A stretch of 64,000 nucleotides of DNA, from positions 147,906 to 211,905 of the forward strand of contig NZ_JABWEB010000008.1 of assembly GCF_013369485.1 (NCBI RefSeq), written 5' to 3'. Shown here one piece after another: positions 18,112 to 26,058 of the stretch (the stretch's first letter is position 1; each line of letters starts with the position of its first letter). The notes below the pieces were generated by a model. That model was not told the DNA's origin, ran no database searches, and was given only the letters and a program-made list of their open reading frames with translations. This DNA comes from Massilia sp. BJB1822 (GTDB taxonomy: Bacteria > Pseudomonadota > Gammaproteobacteria > Burkholderiales > Burkholderiaceae_D). A program made the translations under genes and the position numbers.

Positions 18112-18127
18112 TGCAACGTTGATACCA
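18112..18127 (-). promoter_or_regulatory. Sigma-54-type promoter motif before fliE
   Basis: The minus strand reads TGGTATC-N4-TTGCA, close to the sigma-54 consensus with exact GG-N10-GC spacing. Transcription would start near 18101, inside the fliE Shine-Dalgarno (18100-18104). That would remove part of the ribosome-binding site, so the motif may be coincidental, or the mRNA may begin slightly upstream. Sigma-54 control is common for early and middle flagellar genes, including lateral systems. Confidence 0.4.
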
Positions 18128-18194
18128 GTTATGCGTCCAGGCTGTCGGCGCTGCGGTGGCGGCGCCTGTCGGTCAAACCCGGACAAAATCGGCT

Positions 18195-18211
18195 TCCGCT
18201 TGCGCTGGCGG
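18195..18211 (+). repeat. 17-bp direct repeat, copy 1
   Basis: TCCGCTTGCGCTGGCGG, identical to a copy at 18536-18552. The core is partly palindromic (CCGC....GCGC....GCGG), as in binding sites of dimeric regulators. The two copies bracket most of the fliE/fliM gap. Confidence 0.6.
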
Positions 18212-18535
18212 CCGCGCGAAATATTACTTCAACGAAATTAATTGCGCTAGAAAATGATACGGTGCGCCGCTCGGCTCGAGTCTGCGCGGAACACTGCATG
18301 AATGACAAAAGCTCTTACAAATCATGCACTAAGCGCTTGCTTTTCATGGTGCTGCTCAGCAGCAACAGGGCCAGCGCAACAGATTGAAGCTTACCTGTTG
18401 GCAACTTTCCTGTAAAGGCTTATTTAGGGAGGGAATATTGATTCATGGCAATAACACCGAATATGATGTATTCTACGCTACCGAGATCGTCCTACCCGCC
18501 AGACTTTTACGCTAGGATGTAGCATGCAGGCCGCA

Positions 18536-18552
18536 TCCGCTTGCGCTGGCGG
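18536..18552 (+). repeat. 17-bp direct repeat, copy 2
   Basis: Second identical copy of the repeat at 18195-18211, ending about 50 bp before the preferred fliM start and about 20 bp before the alternative GTG start. A regulatory role is inference. Confidence 0.6.
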
Positions 18553-18602
18553 GGACCGAGCCGGGAAACAGGGTGCATACAGAGTTCCGACTTGACCACA
18601 AT

Positions 18603-19454
18603 ATGACAAACACAAAAACGACAGTGCAACATCAGGTACTGGACCCTTGCTTGCTGGGGCGCCCCGTCCACCGCCTGCCCGTGTTTGCCGGCCAGTTGCG
18701 CGAGGATCTGGTGCAGGCCATGCGCCTGGCCATGAACCGGCGCTACTGGGGCAGCATGCAGGTCAGCGACGTGGCGTTCAGCCGCCTCGACGGCAGTGAG
18801 GCAGCGCGCCGCTGGCTCAATTTCTCGGCCCCGGCCGGTAACCTGTCCTTCGCCATCGAGCGCAAGGTTCTGCTCAGTATTCTCAACTACCGTTACGGCC
18901 GCGGCAAGGGCGCCGAAGCCGTGCCCGACGAGGAGCAGGTGCGCGTCACAGCGACCGAAGAGCGTTTGGCTGTTGTTTTGGGGCAACAGCTGGCCGGCAC
19001 CCTGGCCGGCCGCATCGAAGTCAACCTGCCGCCCAGCGACAAGCCGGCGGCCGAAGAGATCAAACCGCTGCCCTCGGTGCAGCCGCCGCGCGGCAGCTGG
19101 ATCATCACCGTCAGCGTCAGCGAAGCGGCCAGCGGCTTGACCGGCAGCGTCTGGTTTGCGCTGGACAAGACCATGATGTCGGACGTGCTGCGCGGCCTGC
19201 TGCCCGAGCGCGAAAGCAAGCGCGGCGGCAAGAGCGCGCCGCCGCTGGCGAGCCGCCTGCAGGTGGGCTTGAACGGCCGCCTGGTGAGCAAGGAAATCAC
19301 GCTCGGCGCTTTGTTCGACCTGAGCGTGGGCGATGTGATTCCGGTCAGCCTGCACCGTGCCGATGTTCTGCTGGAAGAATCGCGCCTGTTCACGGCCGCC
19401 GTGACCGAGCACAAGGGAAAACTCTGCCTAACCTCTTTTGAAGATATCGAATGA
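18603..19454 (+). CDS. fliM: Divergent, N-terminally short flagellar motor switch protein FliM
   Basis: C-ring component between FliG and FliN. The C-terminal ~75 residues are a SpoA/FliN-type domain (LGALFDLSVGDVIPVSLHRA), and the middle part fits a reduced FliM core. At 283 residues it is shorter than standard FliM (about 320-340) and has no N-terminal LSQxEIDALL peptide, which binds phospho-CheY. The start is uncertain: ATG at 18603, or GTG at 18573 (293 residues); neither has a good ribosome-binding site. It overlaps fliN by 4 bp and heads fliMNPQR-flhBA. The call rests on the SpoA domain and position. Confidence 0.8.
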   Translation: MTNTKTTVQHQVLDPCLLGRPVHRLPVFAGQLREDLVQAMRLAMNRRYWGSMQVSDVAFSRLDGSEAARRWLNFSAPAGNLSFAIERKVLLSILNYRYGRGKGAEAVPDEEQVRVTATEERLAVVLGQQLAGTLAGRIEVNLPPSDKPAAEEIKPLPSVQPPRGSWIITVSVSEAASGLTGSVWFALDKTMMSDVLRGLLPERESKRGGKSAPPLASRLQVGLNGRLVSKEITLGALFDLSVGDVIPVSLHRADVLLEESRLFTAAVTEHKGKLCLTSFEDIE

Positions 19455-19831
19455 ACATGATGAATGTAAATCCCAATAGCGCCAGCGACGCCCTGCTGGA
19501 TGATATGTCGGAAGAGATGATCATCGACCAGGTCAGCAATGAACTGGCCGAGGCGCCGCTGGCCGCGCCCAAGCGCGATCTGCCAGCCATGATGCGCAAG
19601 ATTCCCGTGACCCTGACCCTGGAAGTGGGGTCGGCCCGCATCTCGCTCGAAGAGCTGATGCAGATCGGCCCGGACAGCGTGGTCGAACTCGACGTGCTGG
19701 CCGGCGAGCCGCTGGTGATCAAGGTCAACGGCACGGCCATCGGCCGCGCTGAAGTGGTGGTGGCGGGCGAGAACTATGGTTTGAAAGTGGTGGATCTGGA
19801 CGGCCTCAATCTGGACATGATGGCGCCATGA
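19451..19831 (+). CDS. fliN: Flagellar motor switch protein FliN
   Basis: Lower C-ring protein. The 126-residue protein has a variable acidic N-terminus and a SpoA domain (residues about 48-122) with IPVTLTLEVGSARISLEELM and LVIKVNGTAIGRAEVVVAGE. It overlaps fliM and fliP by 4 bp each; there is no fliO between fliN and fliP, as in lateral-type clusters. Confidence 0.94.
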   Translation: MNMMNVNPNSASDALLDDMSEEMIIDQVSNELAEAPLAAPKRDLPAMMRKIPVTLTLEVGSARISLEELMQIGPDSVVELDVLAGEPLVIKVNGTAIGRAEVVVAGENYGLKVVDLDGLNLDMMAP

Positions 19832-20607
19832 CCGTGCGCCGCCTTCCTGGCCTGGCCCGTTCGCGGCTGGGCCTTGCTGTGGGCGCCGTCGCGGGCGCCT
19901 TCTTGTTGTTGGGTGTCTGCGCCAGCGCGCAGGCCCAGGATTTGCTGGCCAATGTGGTGCCGGGCGCCAAGACCGATCTGTCGGTGAAGATGCAGATCCT
20001 GGTCATCATGACCTTGCTGGGCCTGCTGCCCATCCTGATCATGATGATGACCAGCTTTACCCGTTTCGTCATCGTGCTGTCGCTGCTGCGCCAGGCCTTG
20101 GGCCTGCAGCAGGGCTTGCCCAGCCGCGTGGTGACCGGCGTCGCCCTGATTCTCACCCTGCTGGTGATGAAGCCGATCGGCGACCAGGTCTGGCGCGATG
20201 CTTTCCTGCCCTACGACCAGGACAAGATCGGCCTGCAGGAAGCGCTCAAAGTCGCCGAAAAACCCATTTCGCGCTTCATGCTGGCCCAGACCAGCAAGGC
20301 TTCGCTGAAGCAGATCGCCCACCTGGCCGGCGAAGACCATGTGGCCACGCCGGCCGAACACGGCTTTACCGTCAAGCTGGCCGCCTTCGTGCTGTCCGAA
20401 CTGAAGACCGCCTTCCAGATCGGCTGCATGCTGTTCATTCCCTTCCTGATCATCGACCTGGTGGTGTCTTCGGTGCTGATGGCCATGGGTATGATGATGC
20501 TCTCGCCGCTGGTCATTTCGCTGCCGTTCAAGCTCCTGCTGTTCGTGCTGGTCGACGGCTGGACCCTGACGGTGAACACGCTCGTGACGAGCATCCAGGC
20601 TTACTGA
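19828..20607 (+). CDS. fliP: Flagellar export gate protein FliP
   Basis: Core of the FliPQR export channel in the MS-ring. The 259-residue protein has an N-terminal signal sequence ending near ASAQA (residue ~36), then membrane segments with LLPILIMMMTSFTRFVIVLS and FQIGCMLFIPFLIIDLVVSS, both FliP family signatures. It overlaps fliN by 4 bp. Confidence 0.97.
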   Translation: MTVRRLPGLARSRLGLAVGAVAGAFLLLGVCASAQAQDLLANVVPGAKTDLSVKMQILVIMTLLGLLPILIMMMTSFTRFVIVLSLLRQALGLQQGLPSRVVTGVALILTLLVMKPIGDQVWRDAFLPYDQDKIGLQEALKVAEKPISRFMLAQTSKASLKQIAHLAGEDHVATPAEHGFTVKLAAFVLSELKTAFQIGCMLFIPFLIIDLVVSSVLMAMGMMMLSPLVISLPFKLLLFVLVDGWTLTVNTLVTSIQAY

Positions 20608-20613
20608 CACGCC

Positions 20614-20886
20614 ATGCTGACTCCTGAAATCGCGGTCGACCTGATCATCGAAGCCTTGCATATGGTGATGATCATGGTCATGGTGCTGGTGGTGCCGGGC
20701 CTGATCACCGGCTTGCTGGTGTCGCTGGTGCAGGCCGCCACCCAGATCAATGAGCAGACGCTGAGCTTCCTGCCGCGCCTGATCGTGACCCTGCTCGCCA
20801 TCATCCTGACCGGGCGCTGGATGGCCGGCTATCTGATGGACTACTGCGTGTCCATCTTCACCCGCGCCGCCACCCTGGTCGGCTAG
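20614..20886 (+). CDS. fliQ: Flagellar export gate protein FliQ
   Basis: Small two-helix membrane subunit of the FliPQR gate. The 90-residue protein has helices about 15-37 and 50-70, with VPGLITGLLVSLVQAATQIN between, typical of FliQ. It starts 6 bp after fliP and is followed after 10 bp by fliR. Confidence 0.96.
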   Translation: MLTPEIAVDLIIEALHMVMIMVMVLVVPGLITGLLVSLVQAATQINEQTLSFLPRLIVTLLAIILTGRWMAGYLMDYCVSIFTRAATLVG

Positions 20887-20896
20887 CCTGCCCGCG

Positions 20897-21682
20897 ATGG
20901 AAGCCCTCCTGGCCCAGTTGCTGCCTTGGCTGAACGCCCTGTGGTGGCCCTTTGTGCGCGTGCTGGCCTTCCTCTCGGCCGCGCCGGTGCTGGGCGAGGC
21001 CATGGTGCCGGTCACGGTGCGCATCCTGGTGTCCCTGGTGCTGGCCGTGGTCATGCTGCCGCTGACCCAGGGCGCCCTGACGATTGATCCCCTGTCGCTG
21101 CAGGCGGTGGCCGCCACGCTGGAGCAGGCCGTCATCGGCGGCGTGCTGGGCCTGGCCTTCCATTTCACCATGTCGGTCATCATGCTGCTCGGCTTTGTGG
21201 TGTCGAGCCAGATGGGCTTGTCGCTGGCGGTGATGAACGACCCGCTCAACGGCCAGTCCTCGGACGTGGTCTCGTCCCTGCTGCTGATGATGACGATCAT
21301 CATTTTCTTCAGCGTCGACGGTCATCTGGTGCTGGCCGGCGTGATCGGCGCCAGCTTCCAGGCCTGGCCTTTGGGCGCCGGCTGGCCCGGCCCGCTCCTG
21401 CTGCAGACCGTGGCCTTCAATGTGGCCTGGATCTTTTCGGCCGCCATGCTGCTGGCCATTCCCATCGTGTTTGCCACCGTGGTGGTGCAGCTCGGCTTCG
21501 GCTTCCTCAACCGCGTGGCGCCGACCCTGAACCTGTTCTCGCTCGGCTTCGCGGTGATCACGATTTTCGGTCTGCTGATGCTGGGCCAGGTGGTGCGTTC
21601 CATTCCCAACCACTATGTGCGCATGGCGAACCAGATCCTGGACATGATCCAGGTTCAGATGCGGGCGGCGGGCCATGGCTGA
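20897..21682 (+). CDS. fliR: Flagellar export gate protein FliR
   Basis: Membrane component of the export gate, 261 residues with about six hydrophobic segments. Family features include WWPFVRVLAFLSAAPVLGEA near the start, QMGLSLAVMNDPLNGQSSDV in the middle, and VVQLGFGFLNRVAPTLNLFS near the end. It overlaps flhB by 8 bp. Confidence 0.96.
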   Translation: MEALLAQLLPWLNALWWPFVRVLAFLSAAPVLGEAMVPVTVRILVSLVLAVVMLPLTQGALTIDPLSLQAVAATLEQAVIGGVLGLAFHFTMSVIMLLGFVVSSQMGLSLAVMNDPLNGQSSDVVSSLLLMMTIIIFFSVDGHLVLAGVIGASFQAWPLGAGWPGPLLLQTVAFNVAWIFSAAMLLAIPIVFATVVVQLGFGFLNRVAPTLNLFSLGFAVITIFGLLMLGQVVRSIPNHYVRMANQILDMIQVQMRAAGHG

Positions 21683-22811
21683 AGCGGGCGGCGATAAAAC
21701 CGAAAAGCCCTCACAGCAGAAGCTGAAGAAGGCGCGCTCGGAAGGGCAGGTGGTGCGTTCGCGCGACCTGGCCACGGCCATCGGCATCCTGGTCAGCCTC
21801 AAGCTCTTCGTCTGGCTGCTGCCCATGTATCTGCTGGAGTTCCGCGAAATCTTCCTGCAAAGCTTTGCCTCGCTGAATAGCGAAGGCGCCATGGACAACA
21901 CCATGAGCCAGGTCTTTCTCAGCGCCGTGCTGCTGCTGGTGAAGATGATCCTGCCGCTGTTTGTCGTGCCGCTCTTCATCGTGCTGGGCGGCCTGGTGCC
22001 GGGCGGCTGGACCATGTCCTTCAAGAACTGGATGCCCAAATTCGAACGCCTGAGCCCGGCCGCCAACCTGGGCCGCACCTTCTCCGGCAAGCACGGCTTC
22101 GAGCTGCTGGTCTCGATCGCCAAGGCCGGCGTGCTGCTGTGGGTGCTGGCCCATGTGGCGCGTTCCACCGTGGGCGATTATGCGCGCCTGCAAGCCATGC
22201 CGCTCAACGAAGCCATGCTGCAAGGCTCGGGTCTGATGCTCGACGGTCTGATGTCGCTGGTGTTTATCTTCATCCTGTTCGCCGTGGTCGACGTGCCGGC
22301 CCAGGCCTTCTTCTTCACCCAGGGCCAGCGCATGAGCAAGCAGGAGCTGAAGGAAGAATACAAGAGCAATGAGGGCCGGCCCGAGGTGCGCCAGCGCATC
22401 CGCCAGTTGCAGCGCGCCCTGGCCCAGCGCAGCGCGCGCAAGACCGTGCCCACGGCCGATGTGGTGATCGTCAATCCTGAGCACTACGCGGTTGCCTTGA
22501 AATACGACGAGAAGCGCGCCGAAGCGCCGTTCGTGGTGGCCAAGGGCGTCGACGAGGTGGCGCTCTACATCCGCCAGATCGCCGCCGAGTTCAAGATCGA
22601 AGTGCTGCCATTGCCGCCCCTGGCCCGCGCCATCTACAATACCAGCCAGGTTAACCAGCAGATACCGGTGCCCCTATACCAGGCGGTATCACAGGTGCTG
22701 CATTATGTGCTGCAACTGAAGGCCTTCCGCGCCGGCCAGCGCCAGGCCGAACCGCTGTTCCCGAATCAAGTTTCCGTACCAACATCCATGAGTGAGGTTT
22801 CGCCGTCATGA
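21675..22811 (+). CDS. flhB: Flagellar export switch protein FlhB
   Basis: Controls the change of export from rod/hook to filament substrates. The 378-residue protein has the basic N-terminal motif DKTEKPSQQKLKKARSEGQV, four membrane helices and a cytoplasmic domain. The autocleavage motif, usually NPTH, reads NPEH at residues 267-270 (VVIVNPEHYAVALKYD). It overlaps flhA by 4 bp. The last ~25 residues after the conserved domain are unusual low-complexity tail. Confidence 0.96.
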   Translation: MAEAGGDKTEKPSQQKLKKARSEGQVVRSRDLATAIGILVSLKLFVWLLPMYLLEFREIFLQSFASLNSEGAMDNTMSQVFLSAVLLLVKMILPLFVVPLFIVLGGLVPGGWTMSFKNWMPKFERLSPAANLGRTFSGKHGFELLVSIAKAGVLLWVLAHVARSTVGDYARLQAMPLNEAMLQGSGLMLDGLMSLVFIFILFAVVDVPAQAFFFTQGQRMSKQELKEEYKSNEGRPEVRQRIRQLQRALAQRSARKTVPTADVVIVNPEHYAVALKYDEKRAEAPFVVAKGVDEVALYIRQIAAEFKIEVLPLPPLARAIYNTSQVNQQIPVPLYQAVSQVLHYVLQLKAFRAGQRQAEPLFPNQVSVPTSMSEVSPS

Positions 22812-24895
22812 ATTTCCTGAACCGGCTGGTTGCCGAATTGCGTCGCCACAAAATTGCCACCCCGCTGTTTGTGGTGCTGCTGCTGGCGATGATCATCCTG
22901 CCGCTGCCGGCCATCCTGCTGGATGTGCTGTTTACCTTCAATATCGTGCTGGCCCTGATCGTCATCCTGGTCAGCGTCTCGGCCAAGCGGCCGCTCGACT
23001 TCTCGGTCTTCCCCACGGTGATCCTGGCCACCACCCTGATGCGGCTGACCTTGAACGTGGCCTCGACCCGGGTCGTGCTGCTGCGCGGCCACGAGGGCAC
23101 GCATGCGGCCGGTAAGGTGATCGAAGCCTTCGGCAACGTGGTGGTGGGCGGCAATTTCGTGGTCGGCCTGGTGGTCTTCGTGATCTTGATGATCATTAAC
23201 TTCGTCGTGGTGACCAAGGGCGCCGAGCGGATTTCCGAAGTGTCGGCCCGCTTCACCCTGGACGCCTTGCCGGGCAAGCAGATGGCCATCGACGCCGACC
23301 TGAATGCCGGCCTGATCAACCAGGAACGCGCCCAGCAGCGCCGCCGCGAAGTGGCCATGGAAGCCGACTTCTACGGCGCCATGGACGGTGCGTCGAAATT
23401 CGTGCGCGGCGACGCCGTCGCCTCCATCCTGATTCTGATCATCAATATCGTCGGCGGCGTTGCCATCGGTTCGCTGATGCAGAATATGTCCTTCGGCGAC
23501 GCCTTCCGCCAGTACGCGCTGCTGACCATCGGTGACGGCCTGGTGGCCCAGGTGCCGGCCCTGCTGCTGTCGGCCGCCGCCGCCATCATTGTGACCCGCG
23601 TCAGCGACGCCGGCGATTTCGAGCAGCAGGTCAGCGGCCAGTTGCTGGCTTCGCCAAGCGTGCTGGGCAGTGCCGCCGCCGTGATGGTGATCCTGTCCAT
23701 CGTGCCGGGCATGCCGTGGATGATGTTCATGACCTTCGCGGCCGTGGTCGGCTACGTGGCATGGCGCATGAGCTTGCGCAAGGTCGCGCCCGCGCCGTCG
23801 AATCTCGAAGCCATCGAAGCGGCGCTGCGCGAAGAGAAGGTGCCCGAACTGGAATGGCAGAATTTGCCGGCGGTGCAGCCGCTGCAAGTGCTGCTGGGCT
23901 ACAAGCTGGTGGGCATGATCGACAAAGCCCATGGCGAACCCCTGACCAAGCGCCTGCGCGGCGTGCGCCAGAGCGTGTCCGAAGGCATGGGCCTGGTGGT
24001 GCCGCAGATTGGCGTGCGCGACGACCTGAGCTTGAAGCCCTCAGCCTATACCGTGGTGCTGGGCGGCGCTTCCGTGGCTCAGTCCGAAGTGTTTGCCGAC
24101 CGCCTGATGGCGATTCCCTCGCCCACCGTGTACGGCCAGATCGACGGCATTCCCGGCGTGGAGCCGGCGTATGGCATGCCCGTGACCTGGATCGAACCGG
24201 ACGCCAAAGCCAATGCGCTCGGCCTCGGCTATCAGGTGGTGGAGCCGCCCAGCGCGATTGCCACCCACGTCTCGAAACTGATCCGCGAATACCTGCCCGA
24301 GCTGTTCCGCCATGACGATGTGGCCGCCATCATGGAACGCTTGACGGCGCTCTCGCCCAAGCTGGGCGGCGCGCTCGACAAGGCGCTCACCCATACCCAG
24401 CTGCTGCGCGTCTTCCGCGTGCTGCTGGCCGAGAACGTCTCGCTGAAAGACATCGTCCCGATTGCCACCACCTTGCTCGACAGTTCGGAAACCACCAAAG
24501 ACCCCATCTTGCTGGCGGCCGAAGTGCGCTGCGCGCTGCGGCGCCAGATTGTGGCCGGCCTGTTCGGCCAGAAGAATGAGATGCTGGCCTTCAACCTGGG
24601 CGGCGAGCTGGAAAACATGCTGCTCGGCTCCCTGAACCAGGCGCGCCAGAGCGGCAAGGTGGCGCTCGACAACTTCCCGATCGATCCGCATCTGCTGCAG
24701 CAGCTGCAAGTGAATATGCCGGTGGCGCGCGAGCAGATGAAGCAGCAGGCCACGCCGCCGCTGCTGCTGGTGCTGCCGCAGATCCGTCCGCTGCTGGCGC
24801 GCTATGCCCGCCTGTTTGCGCCGGGATTGCATGTGCTCTCGTATAACGAGGTACCGGAAAACCGCGAAGTGAGCATCATCGGCACGGTGGGCTAA
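22808..24895 (+). CDS. flhA: Flagellar export apparatus protein FlhA
   Basis: Ring-forming export gate protein that docks chaperone-substrate complexes. The 695-residue protein has eight N-terminal membrane helices, the FHIPEP cytoplasmic loop (DALPGKQMAIDADLNAGLIN, near residue 157; then RRREVAMEADFYGAMDGASK) and a large cytoplasmic C-terminal domain. It is the last gene of fliMNPQR-flhBA, followed by an intrinsic terminator. Confidence 0.97.
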   Translation: MNFLNRLVAELRRHKIATPLFVVLLLAMIILPLPAILLDVLFTFNIVLALIVILVSVSAKRPLDFSVFPTVILATTLMRLTLNVASTRVVLLRGHEGTHAAGKVIEAFGNVVVGGNFVVGLVVFVILMIINFVVVTKGAERISEVSARFTLDALPGKQMAIDADLNAGLINQERAQQRRREVAMEADFYGAMDGASKFVRGDAVASILILIINIVGGVAIGSLMQNMSFGDAFRQYALLTIGDGLVAQVPALLLSAAAAIIVTRVSDAGDFEQQVSGQLLASPSVLGSAAAVMVILSIVPGMPWMMFMTFAAVVGYVAWRMSLRKVAPAPSNLEAIEAALREEKVPELEWQNLPAVQPLQVLLGYKLVGMIDKAHGEPLTKRLRGVRQSVSEGMGLVVPQIGVRDDLSLKPSAYTVVLGGASVAQSEVFADRLMAIPSPTVYGQIDGIPGVEPAYGMPVTWIEPDAKANALGLGYQVVEPPSAIATHVSKLIREYLPELFRHDDVAAIMERLTALSPKLGGALDKALTHTQLLRVFRVLLAENVSLKDIVPIATTLLDSSETTKDPILLAAEVRCALRRQIVAGLFGQKNEMLAFNLGGELENMLLGSLNQARQSGKVALDNFPIDPHLLQQLQVNMPVAREQMKQQATPPLLLVLPQIRPLLARYARLFAPGLHVLSYNEVPENREVSIIGTVG

Positions 24896-24919
24896 GCCGC
24901 CTGCCAACGACGCGTGGGG

Positions 24920-24964
24920 AACGGCGCAGTGCATCCAGATGGATGTGCTGCGCCGTTTTTGCTT
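24920..24964 (+). terminator. Intrinsic terminator after flhA
   Basis: A 16-bp stem with two G-U pairs (ACGGCGCAG...CTGCGCCGT) around an AGAT loop at 24921-24956, then TTTTTGCTTTT. It ends the fliM-to-flhA operon before the convergent FliK-like gene. Confidence 0.9.
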
Positions 24965-24999
24965 TTGAGGGGATAAAAAGAGGGGGGCAGGCCAGCCGC

Positions 25000-25959
25000 T
25001 CAGGCGGCAGGTGCCACCGGCTCGATGGTTTCTGCCGGCTGCGGAGGCTGAGACAGCATCACGGCGATATCGGCCATGGCCTTGAACAGGGGCGGGGTCA
25101 GCAGCATCACCTGGGCTGGATTCGGATTGTTGTTGCTGGCGTCGATCACCGGCAGCTCGCGCATCAGGCGCGCGCGCAGGATGGACAGGCCGCAATGGCT
25201 GGCGATGCTGGCGATATGCGGCAGCATCTCGCGCATATGCTGCATGGCGGCGTTCTGCGCCGCGCCGATTTCCAGGACCACCACGCTGGCGCCGGCCGGC
25301 TCCATCTGGATCACTACCTTACCCAGCTCATGCAGATGCAGCTCCAGGCGCAGCGCAACGCGCACGCGGCGGCGGCGCTGGGTTTCGCTGGCCGGACCCG
25401 GTTCGCGCGCCACCACGCGCAGCACCAGTTTCTCCGAACCCCAGGCATAGACGGCGAAGCGCCAGGCATCCATTTCCGAGACGAAGGGCAGGCCGGTATG
25501 TTCGCGCAGGGTATTCTGGCGCGGGTCGGCCTGGAACAGGCTGGCCGGCACATGCTTGCCCTGCGACTGTTCCAGCATGGCGGCACGCTGCTCGCCATAG
25601 GTGCGTACCATCACCTGCCAGGTCATGGCCATGATATTCGGATCCGGCGCATGCCAGACCATCTGCCGCGCCAATAGCTGGTTGGGCAGCATGGCTGCAT
25701 GTTCGCCAGAGATCAGCGCCTGCGCCGCGGCGGCACCAGCGGCTGCGGCGGCAGCTTTGCCCGGTTGGGCCAGCACTTCGGCGGCCTCGGCCAGAACGGC
25801 AGGGACATTCGGCGTCTGCTGCGGCAGCGTGAAGTCGGCCGCCTCGGCTGGCACATTCTGCACTGGCGGCACGGGCTGGGCTTGGCCAGGCTGCACGCGG
25901 ACCAGTTGCTCGTGGATGGTCAGGGCTGGATTGGTGGGAAGAACGCGATCTATTGCCAT
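25000..25959 (-). CDS. FliK-like protein of unknown role
   Basis: A 319-residue protein not matched to a named family with certainty. The first ~90 residues are Ala/Pro/Gln-rich, like the ruler part of FliK. Residues about 190-275 (LRLELHLHELGKVVIQMEPA followed by a helix pair) have the pattern of the FliK C-terminal Flg_hook domain. It sits between flhA (convergent) and flagellin (same strand, but separated by flagellin's terminator). There is no Shine-Dalgarno; a TATAAT on the minus strand (25966-25971) ends 7 nt before the ATG, so a leaderless transcript is possible. A second hook/filament ruler or export-switch protein is inference. Confidence 0.6.
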   Translation of the reverse strand: MAIDRVLPTNPALTIHEQLVRVQPGQAQPVPPVQNVPAEAADFTLPQQTPNVPAVLAEAAEVLAQPGKAAAAAAGAAAAQALISGEHAAMLPNQLLARQMVWHAPDPNIMAMTWQVMVRTYGEQRAAMLEQSQGKHVPASLFQADPRQNTLREHTGLPFVSEMDAWRFAVYAWGSEKLVLRVVAREPGPASETQRRRRVRVALRLELHLHELGKVVIQMEPAGASVVVLEIGAAQNAAMQHMREMLPHIASIASHCGLSILRARLMRELPVIDASNNNPNPAQVMLLTPPLFKAMADIAVMLSQPPQPAETIEPVAPAA

Positions 25960-25985
25960 GAGTTAATTATACGCGGACGCCATAT

Positions 25986-26016
25986 AAAAAAAGCCAACCG
26001 GATGTCCGGTTGGCTC
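25986..26016 (-). terminator. Intrinsic terminator after flagellin
   Basis: Perfect 11-bp stem AGCCAACCGGA/TCCGGTTGGCT (25992-26015) followed on the minus strand by seven T. A second hairpin (CCCGGCC/GGCCGGG, 26025-26045) lies just before it in the flagellin mRNA and may protect its 3' end. Confidence 0.95.
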
Positions 26017-26058
26017 CATGTCCTCCCGGCCAGACTGCGGCCGGGAAAGAATCTGCTA

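Larger units (their letters stand above)
18129..18602. other. Divergent fliE/fliM intergenic region
   Basis: About 470 bp without a credible gene, AT-richer than the flanks. It holds a weak sigma-54-like match on the plus strand (TTGGCAAC with CTGTA at 18398-18413, lacking the -12 GC), a small inverted repeat near 18350-18365, and two copies of a 17-bp repeat at its two ends. In described Flag-2/lateral loci a sigma-54 activator gene (lafK) often lies here; none is present. Confidence 0.7.

Noticed and set aside
15886..18387. 833-codon plus-strand open frame opposite fliF and fliE
   Set aside because: It is antisense to well-supported genes; the His/Gly/Arg-rich product has no domain logic and reflects GC-rich codon bias of the real genes.
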